A DNA stretch of 6,328 bases from Oscillospiraceae bacterium. GTDB taxonomy: Bacteria > Bacillota > Clostridia > Oscillospirales > Ruminococcaceae. Made by a program: the position numbers and the translations under genes. The DNA lies in the NCBI GenBank assembly GCA_019420135.1, contig JAHZHS010000016.1, positions 9,189 through 15,516 on the forward strand, in the 5' to 3' direction. The notes beneath the pieces are model-generated. The model was given only the letters and a program-made list of their open reading frames with translations, did not search any database and had not been told where the DNA came from. This document shows, one piece after another, positions 1-5,587 of the stretch (within the stretch, counting starts at the first letter, position 1; each line of letters opens with the position of its first letter).

Positions 1-455
1 TTGACAAACACCTCCGGGTCCGGCTTGGAATGCACGATGCAGTTGCCGTCGCACACAGCGTCGAAATAATCCGAAAGTCCCAGGCGGCTCAGAATGTACG
101 GTGTATTTTTGCTGGAAGAACCGATGGCCAGCAGAAGCCCCTGGGCCCGCAGGGCATCCAGCGTCTGTCTGACCTCCGGATCCAGGTCTTTTTCCGACAT
201 GGCGGCCAGCATTTTCCGGTACAAGGCATTCTTTTCCTCCGCCATCATCTTCTTTTCCCTGTCGGAATACGTCCCCGCTCCGCCGGACAGCACGATTTCC
301 AGGCTGGCCATGCGGGATACTCCCCGAAGGCGGTTGTCATCCGTATGGTCAAAAGGAATGCCCAGCCGGTCGGCCAGCATTTTCCAGGCCCGGTAGTGAT
401 ATTCGTCCGTGGAGCAGATCACGCCGTCCAGGTCAAAAATAATTGCTTTCAACAT
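1..455 (-). CDS. pgmB: Beta-phosphoglucomutase, HAD superfamily (N-terminal part, partial)
   Basis: This enzyme converts beta-glucose-1-phosphate to glucose-6-phosphate through the 1,6-bisphosphate, feeding glycolysis in the cytoplasm. The first 151 residues are present; the frame runs off the left edge and the family is about 215-220 long. It starts MLKAIIFDLDGVI, with Asp8 as the phospho-accepting nucleophile and Asp10 as acid/base, numbered as in the Lactococcus lactis enzyme. The cap domain shows T16, H20, W24, K25 and the loop RGVSRMASL (44-52), hallmarks that separate beta-phosphoglucomutase from other HAD phosphatases. Motif II is AIGSSSKN (110-117) and motif III has Lys144 in HSKPDPEVF. 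The start ATG at 453-455 has GGAG (463-466) 7 bases upstream, 18 bases after the GH3 stop, so the two are likely co-translated. Its presence implies that the operon generates beta-glucose-1-phosphate, normally made by an inverting disaccharide phosphorylase or, as proposed here, by the GH3 enzyme. Confidence 0.9.
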   Translation of the reverse strand, partial: MLKAIIFDLDGVICSTDEYHYRAWKMLADRLGIPFDHTDDNRLRGVSRMASLEIVLSGGAGTYSDREKKMMAEEKNALYRKMLAAMSEKDLDPEVRQTLDALRAQGLLLAIGSSSKNTPYILSRLGLSDYFDAVCDGNCIVHSKPDPEVFV

Positions 456-473
456 ACAAACGCTCCGTTTTCC

Positions 474-1595
474 TCAGTATGCCAGGTACTCTTTTCCGCA
501 GAAGGGATCTATGGGGCTGATCCCCTTGAACTCGCTTTTCCCCAGCAATTTATCCACCACCGCGCGGATCATTGCGTCGTGGTTGGAGTATGCGTTGATA
601 TAGGTTCTGATCTGGGGCGCATCCAGAAGGGCATAGGGGTTGGCGTGGCTGACATAGACCACCGGACGCTCCGCGGTAAACCAGGGGCAGTTGTTGCCGT
701 TGCCCCAGAAGGTGAACCATTGATACCGGTTGGTCACCTGATTGGAGGCGTTTTCCATATTGCCCACATACAGCACCAGATCGTACTGGCTGCGGAAGGT
801 CTCCACCTTGAAATCGGCCGTCTCAAAGGTTTCCCGCTCATACACGGTCACCGCAAACCCGGCCTCTTCCAGCAGCTTCTTGTAGGTATCCCGCACACGG
901 GGCGTGCTGGGATAGTCCCCCAGCACTTCCAGAAGGACTTTGGGCGTCCGCTGGCTGGACAGGGGAAGGGCCTTCTGCGTATCCTTCACCAGGGTCACGG
1001 CCTGATCGGCGCATTCCTCCGCCCAGGCAAGATGCTGCGGGCAGCCGATGACCTTCATGGTTTCCGGGGGCGCCATGCGCCGCCGGTGCAGTCCCAAGGC
1101 CGCCTTGGCCGCCAGAATCCGTGTGACCGCCTCGTCCAGACGGCGCCGGGAAAGGATGCCGTTTTCCAGGCCTGCCTTCATATAGGCAAAGTCCTCCCCC
1201 AGGTCCTTGTTGAAGAGGAACATGTCGCAGCCTGCCTCGATGGCATAGGGCACGCTCTGGCTGCGGGGCATCAGGACGTTGAAGCCCACCATGCAGGTGG
1301 AGTCGGTGGAGATCAGGCCGTTGAAGCCCAGGTGTTCCCGCAGCAGCCCCTGCAGGAGCGCCGGAGACAGGGTGGCCGGGATCAGGGCATTGGTTTTCTT
1401 TCCGTCCAGGCGGGTCTGCCAGGCGGGCTGGGCAATGTGACCCACCATGCAGGTCAGTGCCCCGTCCTCGATGAGGCCCCGGTATACCTTGCCGTAGGTT
1501 TCATCCCACTCCTCACAGCTCAGGTTGTTGACCGAGACCAGAATGTGCTGATCCACTTCGTCGCAGCCGTCGCCGGGGAAATGTTTCACCGCCAC
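474..1595 (-). CDS. GH3 enzyme, C-terminal fragment (catalytic motifs and C-terminal domain)
   Basis: This is the part of the GH3 gene after the TAG, shown from the first plausible start, a GTG at 1595, 48 bases beyond the amber codon. AGGAAGGA lies 6 bases upstream, so reinitiation is conceivable. That purine run encodes the family residues DEEGL, however, so the match is probably accidental. The fragment would carry KHFPGDG, the D-x-H dyad, the nucleophile Asp in ISTDS and the whole C-terminal domain, but would lack the first half of the barrel. The gene ends in TGA at 474-476, 18 bases before the beta-phosphoglucomutase start. Confidence 0.4.
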   Translation of the reverse strand: MAVKHFPGDGCDEVDQHILVSVNNLSCEEWDETYGKVYRGLIEDGALTCMVGHIAQPAWQTRLDGKKTNALIPATLSPALLQGLLREHLGFNGLISTDSTCMVGFNVLMPRSQSVPYAIEAGCDMFLFNKDLGEDFAYMKAGLENGILSRRRLDEAVTRILAAKAALGLHRRRMAPPETMKVIGCPQHLAWAEECADQAVTLVKDTQKALPLSSQRTPKVLLEVLGDYPSTPRVRDTYKKLLEEAGFAVTVYERETFETADFKVETFRSQYDLVLYVGNMENASNQVTNRYQWFTFWGNGNNCPWFTAERPVVYVSHANPYALLDAPQIRTYINAYSNHDAMIRAVVDKLLGKSEFKGISPIDPFCGKEYLAY

Positions 1596-1643
1596 GGCCA
1601 GTCCTTCCTCGTCGGCGCCGCGCTTGTATGCCAGCGCAAACTG

Positions 1644-1646
1644 CTA
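1644..1646 (-). other. In-frame amber (TAG) codon within the GH3 gene
   Basis: The minus strand reads GTA TAG CAG TTT at this point. The codons on both sides are in the same frame and encode continuous GH3 sequence. The five complete gene ends in the window use TAA (three) and TGA (two); none uses TAG. That sample is too small to argue for reassignment of the codon, but it is compatible with TAG being rare here. Confidence 0.9.
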
Positions 1647-2147
1647 TACCTTCGGCGGATCACTGCCGTAAGAGCGGACATTGGTGATGGGATTATGGTA
1701 GTTCCGGTCAATATCCACCACGGGGGCAAAGCTCCAGTTGACCCCCACTGCCCTGCCCTCGGCACAGCTGACCTTGCCCAGGCGGCAGGCCTGTTCCGTG
1801 TCGCCGGTAGCGGCGACCTGCATCTGCTTGCCGAAGGCGGTGCCGTCCAGTGCAATGCCGTCGCCGCCGGCCTCCAGATTGGCGCCGATCAAAAGCGGGA
1901 TCCGGCTGTGCTCCTGCAGATAGGTGTGGGTGGCGCGGGCTTCGGCCGAGGGTGCGCTGCGGTACATGATGCCGCCGATGTGATAGCGCAGCATGGCGTT
2001 TTCCAGGTAGGCCGGGTCCCCGGAATAGCCGATGGGGACAAACAGCTGCCCGATTTTTTCCTCTGTCGTCATGGAAGCTTTCGTCTGCTCCACCCAGGCG
2101 ACGGCCTCGTCATCCAGATAAAATGGGTTTGCTCTCAGGTCGATCAT
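1644..2147 (-). CDS. GH3 enzyme, N-terminal fragment (167 residues) ending at TAG
   Basis: If TAG acts as a normal stop, the GH3 message gives this 167-residue product. It holds only the first half of the TIM barrel, up to RSYGSDPPKV, and lacks the KHFPG motif, the D199/H201 dyad and the nucleophile D282. It could not be catalytic alone. The fragment has a good ribosome binding site (GGAG, 2155-2158) and a clean start, so it would be made if the operon is transcribed. Confidence 0.5.
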   Translation of the reverse strand: MIDLRANPFYLDDEAVAWVEQTKASMTTEEKIGQLFVPIGYSGDPAYLENAMLRYHIGGIMYRSAPSAEARATHTYLQEHSRIPLLIGANLEAGGDGIALDGTAFGKQMQVAATGDTEQACRLGKVSCAEGRAVGVNWSFAPVVDIDRNYHNPITNVRSYGSDPPKV

Positions 2148-2167
2148 AAAAGTTCTCCGTAAATTGG

Positions 2168-2197
2168 GACCGCCACAGCGTTTGGGCCGTGGCGGTC
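2168..2197 (-). other. Intercistronic stem-loop between permease 2 and the GH3 gene
   Basis: An inverted repeat with 9-bp arms (GACCGCCAC / GTGGCGGTC) extends on the minus-strand RNA through a G-U wobble and two more G-C pairs to a 12-bp stem with a 6-base loop (CCAAAC). On the plus strand the same position would be an A-C mismatch, so the structure fits the operon transcript better. The sequence after it (CCAATTTACGG) has no proper U-tract, so it is not a standard intrinsic terminator. It may stabilise the upstream transporter mRNA, mark a processing site, or act as a weak terminator that lowers expression of the enzyme genes. Confidence 0.6.
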
Positions 2198-2216
2198 GAT
2201 GGTTTTGGGTTTGGAA

Positions 2217-3236
2217 TCAGACGGTCGCTGCAGCGGCCTTTTTCCGGGCAAGGTTCCGGCGTGCCTCATCCGCTTTTTTCTGCGAGGGCAGATATTCGTT
2301 GGCGCGGATGATGAGGAACAGGAGGAACAGGCCCATGTTGATGGCCTGGCTGGCGGTGCTGGTCAGGTTGAGCGCCGTCATGCCGTTCTCGATCATTTTC
2401 AGGGTCATGGTGGCGAACAGGATACCCACCGGCTGGTTGCACCAGCGGGACAGGAATCCGCCCAAAAACATGGGGAAGCAGCAGGACATGACCGGACCGT
2501 TGGAGCTCATACCCATGGAAGCCTTCATGGAGCCCTCGAAGGCGGCGTTGAACAGGCCGGAGAAGGAGGCCATGCCGCCTGCCAGGGTGTAGCACAGGGC
2601 CACATGGGCGAAGATGTTGATGCCGGAATTGTGAGCGATGCCCTGGGAGCCGCGGATGGCCCGCATCTCGTAGCCAAAGCGGGTGTACTGCATCAGGAAC
2701 ATGATGAACAGGCAGGCCACGATGATGACGACGGTGATGAATCCCAGCTGGGCCAGGGCATCGTATCCCTTGCCGAAGAGGTTCAGGCCCTCGCCGTTGG
2801 AGCTGATGAAGGCGACGCATTCATAGATCATGGTCATGCCGACGCCAAGGACCATGGGCGGGACGCGGCTGGTCACAAAGACGGTACCCACGATGCCGCC
2901 GGACAGCAGGCCGACCAGGAAAACCGTCACGACCATGCCCACCGGGCCGAAGCCCAGCTGAATGGCGATATTGGCGCCGATGATGGTGGCCATCATGCGC
3001 TGTGCGCCCAGCGAAAGGTCAAAGCGTCCGCTGGCCAGGTTGAAGGAAAGGGCCAGTGCCGTGCAGGTGGCAATGCCCACCGTGCGCACATAGTTGCGAA
3101 TGTCCAGAATGGTGTTGAACAGATGCCGGTCGGCAAACAGCAGGCACAACACCTCCATCAGCAGCCAGGCCGCCACCGGGAATGCCAGCAGACGAACCAG
3201 ATTCAGGACAAAGGTCTGCGTTTTTTTCTTTGTCAT
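2217..3236 (-). CDS. Sugar ABC transporter permease, RbsC-like (second of two)
   Basis: This is the second membrane subunit of the importer, 339 residues, BPD_transp_2 family. Hydrophobic segments are visible at about residues 11-34, 51-66, 82-94, 98-119, 126-143, 164-184, 208-230, 247-262, 268-288 and 298-311. It keeps the family motif as GRFDLSLGA (70-78), including the Asp missing from the first permease, and a loop RAIRGSQGIAHNSGIN (192-207) that corresponds to the RbsC ATPase-coupling loop. The C-terminus (319-336) is very basic and probably cytoplasmic. The start is ATG at 3236 with AAGGAG 8 bases upstream, and the stop is TGA. It follows the lipoprotein gene by 33 bases and is followed by a 69-base gap with a stem-loop before the GH3 gene. 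The two permeases share the fold but differ at key motifs, which points to a heterodimeric channel rather than a recent duplication. Confidence 0.92.
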   Translation of the reverse strand: MTKKKTQTFVLNLVRLLAFPVAAWLLMEVLCLLFADRHLFNTILDIRNYVRTVGIATCTALALSFNLASGRFDLSLGAQRMMATIIGANIAIQLGFGPVGMVVTVFLVGLLSGGIVGTVFVTSRVPPMVLGVGMTMIYECVAFISSNGEGLNLFGKGYDALAQLGFITVVIIVACLFIMFLMQYTRFGYEMRAIRGSQGIAHNSGINIFAHVALCYTLAGGMASFSGLFNAAFEGSMKASMGMSSNGPVMSCCFPMFLGGFLSRWCNQPVGILFATMTLKMIENGMTALNLTSTASQAINMGLFLLFLIIRANEYLPSQKKADEARRNLARKKAAAATV

Positions 3237-3269
3237 GGTATCAGCTCCTTCATGCGGAAGATCGGGATC

Positions 3270-4529
3270 TTACAGTCCGGAATTTTGGGCGACCTGATCC
3301 GCCGTCATGCCCTCGATATAGGCATTGAAGTTTTCGTAGTTCATTTCGGGATTCTTGCTGACCAGCAGCTGGTCGATGTTGTCGGTCTTCAGGGCGTAGG
3401 TTTCGGGGGTGATATCCAGCTGCTCGATGGTGGTGTACTCCTCGGCGCTGGCGCAGGGCCACTTGAGCATCTTGAACTGGCTGGCCTTGCCGTCCTGCAG
3501 GATTGCCTGGGCGTTGCCTTCCAGGGCGTTGTACATGACGCTGAACATTGCGCCCACCTGCATGCAGCAGGGAGTCAGCACCGCGCCGTCCAGCATGCCT
3601 TCCTCAAAGGCGGTCTTGGTGGAATCGCTGATGTCGGCAATGGAGACCATCTTGATGTCGGTGCCCAGGGCACTCTCGACCTCGCTGATGGGCTGCATCA
3701 GCTGGCTGTAGATGGCGTAGGTGGCCATGACGGTGTCATAGTCGCCGGTCTGCAGCAGGCTGGAGAAGCCGGTCACATAGGTATCGGTGCCTGCAAAGCC
3801 GGGGTAGATGGCAATCTTGATGTCGGTGCCGGTCTCGACGACGGTCTGCACATCGGAAGCAGCCAGCTCCTCGACGGTCTTGTCATAGGTCAGGCCATAG
3901 GTCTCCTGCAGGATGTTCAGGATGGCGATGGTGGTCTCGTTGTGCTGGATGTTGCCCTGGGCGCTGCCGCCGGAAACGATGATAACATTATGGTTCTGGC
4001 CGTCGGACAGGACGCTCTCCACCATGTCGCTGTAAGCGGCGACGGTCTCGTCCACGCTGGAGCCCAGGGAGCCCAGGTTGTAGGGCATATCCTTGATGGA
4101 ATCGGGGATCTTGTTGGTCTGGGTCAGGACATACATGCCGGCATCGTTGGCAGTGGCGGTGGCCTGCTCCTGGGTGTCGGAGTTGAAGTTCAGGACGCCT
4201 TCGCAGCCGGCGGCGCGGGCCTGCTCGATGAAGGTGACGGCGGCGCCGCTGTCCTTGATGATCTCAGAGAACATGAACTCGGTATTGTAGGCGGGGCCGA
4301 CGTAGTTTTCCAGATATTCTTTCATCTGCAGCTCGCTGCTGCCCATGGCGTTGAACATCACCGCAATCTTGTGGGCTTCGCCGGAAGAAGCTGCCTCCTC
4401 GGTCTGGGACTCGCTGCCGGTGGAGGCGGCACCGGAGGTGGAAGCGGTGTTGCCGCTGCACCCGGCCATCAGGCCGGCTGCCATAGCGCCCGCCAGAAGC
4501 AGGCTCACGGTTTTCTTGAGCAATTTCAT
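3270..4529 (-). CDS. Sugar ABC transporter substrate-binding lipoprotein
   Basis: This is the extracellular, membrane-anchored receptor that captures the sugar for the importer. The N-terminus is a clear lipoprotein signal: basic MKLLKK, a hydrophobic stretch at residues 8-20, then the lipobox MAGC with Cys24 as the predicted lipidated residue. A Ser/Thr/Gly/Ala/Glu-rich linker (25-52) leads to a type I periplasmic-binding fold that begins with HKIAVMFNAMG (53-63), the first strand and ligand loop of this fold. At 419 residues it is longer than RbsB-type proteins (about 300), so the ligand may be larger than a monosaccharide; that is inference. The ATG at 4529 has AAGGAG 9 bases upstream. The gene sits between the two permease genes, 53 bases after the first and 33 before the second, which is not the usual rbs order. 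It ends in TAA. Function as a binding protein is secure; the ligand is not known. Confidence 0.93.
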   Translation of the reverse strand: MKLLKKTVSLLLAGAMAAGLMAGCSGNTASTSGAASTGSESQTEEAASSGEAHKIAVMFNAMGSSELQMKEYLENYVGPAYNTEFMFSEIIKDSGAAVTFIEQARAAGCEGVLNFNSDTQEQATATANDAGMYVLTQTNKIPDSIKDMPYNLGSLGSSVDETVAAYSDMVESVLSDGQNHNVIIVSGGSAQGNIQHNETTIAILNILQETYGLTYDKTVEELAASDVQTVVETGTDIKIAIYPGFAGTDTYVTGFSSLLQTGDYDTVMATYAIYSQLMQPISEVESALGTDIKMVSIADISDSTKTAFEEGMLDGAVLTPCCMQVGAMFSVMYNALEGNAQAILQDGKASQFKMLKWPCASAEEYTTIEQLDITPETYALKTDNIDQLLVSKNPEMNYENFNAYIEGMTADQVAQNSGL

Positions 4530-4582
4530 GGTGATTTTCTCCTTTTCTCTGAATGGGTTTGGGGTCGGGAATTTGTTTCGGT

Positions 4583-5572
4583 TTATCCTTCGCGGGTGGG
4601 CAGCAGCTGGGGACGCTTGTTGCCCAGAAGAACCAGAAGCAGGAAGATGACGCCGCGCACGCCCTGGAGAACGGTGGAGCTGACGCCCACCATCAGCAGA
4701 CCGCTGGACAGGGCGGTGACGGTGACGGCGCCGATGATGGCGGCGTAGGCGCGGGACTTGCTGCCGCCGAAGACCGGCATGCCGCCCAGCACGATGGCCA
4801 GCATGCAGTTCATGTTCAGGTCGCTGGCGGTGGAGCTGGTGACGCTGCTGGTGCGGATGATGGTGATGAGGGCGCCGCAGCCGACGCCCAGGCCCGCCAC
4901 CAGGAAGGCGATGAGCAGGAAGGTGTTGTTGAAGATGCCGGTCTGCATGGCGCAGGTGGGGTTGCTGCCCACCATCTTGATGGAGCGGCCCACCGCCGTG
5001 CCGTGGAACAGCACGATGCAGAAGACCACGAACACGCCGAAGAGGATGTACATGACGCCGGCATTCTTGAGGGTGTTGGTCATCTCAAAGGGGAGCATCA
5101 GGGTGGTGCCGCCCAGCAGTTCGTCGTGGATGTTGGCAAGAAGGACCATCATGACGATGGTGACGAACATGACCTTGACATGCAGCGCGGTGCTGAGCAG
5201 TGCGCTGATGAGCATGAGCACCACACCGAAGGCCAGGGCGGTGAGGAACATGGCGGGCACCGACTCGGTGGCCAGGTAAACCTTGGACGCCACGGTGCAG
5301 GTCAGCGCCGTGCAGGAGCCCATGGCGATGTTGACGTTGCCTGTGCCGAAGATGAAGGCCGCACCGGTGGCCACGGTACCGACGATGAGAGCCTGGTCCA
5401 GGATCTGCTTGAGGTTGACCGGATCGGCAAAGCTGCCGCCCGTCATGACCGAGAACAGCACCGTGATGAATACCAGAAACGCTACCGGTTTGAGCTGATC
5501 GACAACGCGGTTTTCATTCAGTCGCAGCAGCCGTTCCTTGAGCGGCAATGCTTTTGTTGCAGTAGCTTCCAT
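4583..5572 (-). CDS. Sugar ABC transporter permease, RbsC-like (first of two)
   Basis: This is an integral membrane subunit of the sugar importer, of the BPD_transp_2 (RbsC-like) family. At 329 residues it has the usual family length. Hydrophobic segments lie at about residues 29-46, 61-77, 106-127, 132-148, 171-190, 216-240, 256-296 and 305-317, with a charged N-terminal tail. The family's GG-x-DLS-x-G motif is present but altered: GNVNIAMGS at 78-86, with Asn in place of Asp. The cytoplasmic loop that contacts the ATPase is visible as VGSNP at 201-205, matching the RbsC GSNP-type loop. The start is ATG at 5572, chosen because AAGGAGG lies 8 bases upstream; the TTG one codon earlier would be too close. 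The ATPase gene ends 13 bases before it and the lipoprotein gene follows after 53 bases. It probably pairs with the second permease as a heterodimer. The substrate is not readable from sequence. Confidence 0.93.
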   Translation of the reverse strand: MEATATKALPLKERLLRLNENRVVDQLKPVAFLVFITVLFSVMTGGSFADPVNLKQILDQALIVGTVATGAAFIFGTGNVNIAMGSCTALTCTVASKVYLATESVPAMFLTALAFGVVLMLISALLSTALHVKVMFVTIVMMVLLANIHDELLGGTTLMLPFEMTNTLKNAGVMYILFGVFVVFCIVLFHGTAVGRSIKMVGSNPTCAMQTGIFNNTFLLIAFLVAGLGVGCGALITIIRTSSVTSSTASDLNMNCMLAIVLGGMPVFGGSKSRAYAAIIGAVTVTALSSGLLMVGVSSTVLQGVRGVIFLLLVLLGNKRPQLLPTREG

Positions 5573-5580
5573 CAAAGCAG

Positions 5581-5587
5581 CCTCCTT
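5581..5587 (-). promoter_or_regulatory. Ribosome binding site that fixes the first permease start
   Basis: The minus strand reads AAGGAGG, a near-perfect anti-16S match. It overlaps the TAA stop (5586-5588) of the ATPase gene and sits 8 bases before ATG at 5572. A TTG lies directly upstream at 5575 with only 5 bases of spacing, so the ATG is the better start. The overlap of stop and ribosome binding site implies translational coupling. Confidence 0.8.

Larger units (their letters stand above)
474..2147 (-). pseudogene. GH3 beta-N-acetylhexosaminidase/beta-glucosidase-like enzyme (NagZ/Nag3 type), interrupted by in-frame TAG
   Basis: Read through the single TAG, this gene encodes a 557-residue cytoplasmic GH3 enzyme (no signal peptide) that should cleave beta-glycosides brought in by the neighbouring transporter. 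The TIM-barrel domain spans about 1-355. It shows the loop NLEAGGDG (90-97), APVVDID (141-147), NVRSYGSDP (156-164), KHFPGDG (188-194) and the D-x-H dyad D199/H201, spaced exactly as in NagZ. The likely nucleophile is D282 in ISTDS. A GH3 C-terminal alpha/beta domain starts near 370 and is complete. The TAG (codon 168, bases 1644-1646) falls between DPPKV and QFALAYKRGADEEG; the frame is unchanged and both sides match the family, so one base change (for example CAG to TAG) explains it. The start ATG at 2147 has GGAG 7 bases upstream. It may be a nonsense allele, a sequence error or a read-through site. The His/Asp dyad and the adjacent beta-phosphoglucomutase gene suggest a phosphorylase rather than a hydrolase. 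Confidence 0.85.

Noticed and set aside
1..6. TTGACA at the left edge, resembling a -35 promoter box on the plus strand
   Set aside because: It lies inside the pgmB coding sequence, and no TATAAT-like -10 element or plus-strand gene follows.
30..2162. Long open frame on the plus strand (710 codons) antisense to the GH3 and pgmB genes
   Set aside because: Same cause: codon-aligned shadow of high-GC genes, with no domain or ribosome binding site support.
2168..2197. Stem-loop as a standard rho-independent terminator
   Set aside because: The stem is strong but no run of U follows on the operon strand, and the next gene starts about 20 bases later with a good ribosome binding site.
4554..4562. 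Nine-base match TGGGTTTGG shared by the gaps before the binding-protein gene and before the GH3 gene (also at 2206-2214)
   Set aside because: Too short and low in complexity, with no conserved spacing to the neighbouring start codons; likely chance.
2199..4748. Very long open frame on the plus strand (849 codons) antisense to permease 2 and the binding protein
   Set aside because: It is exactly codon-on-codon antisense to the real genes. Its openness follows from near-absence of TTA, CTA and TCA codons in them. The translation is His/Gly/Ala-rich with no recognisable fold, and the minus-strand genes have clear families and ribosome binding sites.
5573..5575. TTG as the start of the first permease
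   Set aside because: It is only 5 bases from AAGGAGG, whereas the adjacent ATG at 5572 has an ideal 8-base spacing.
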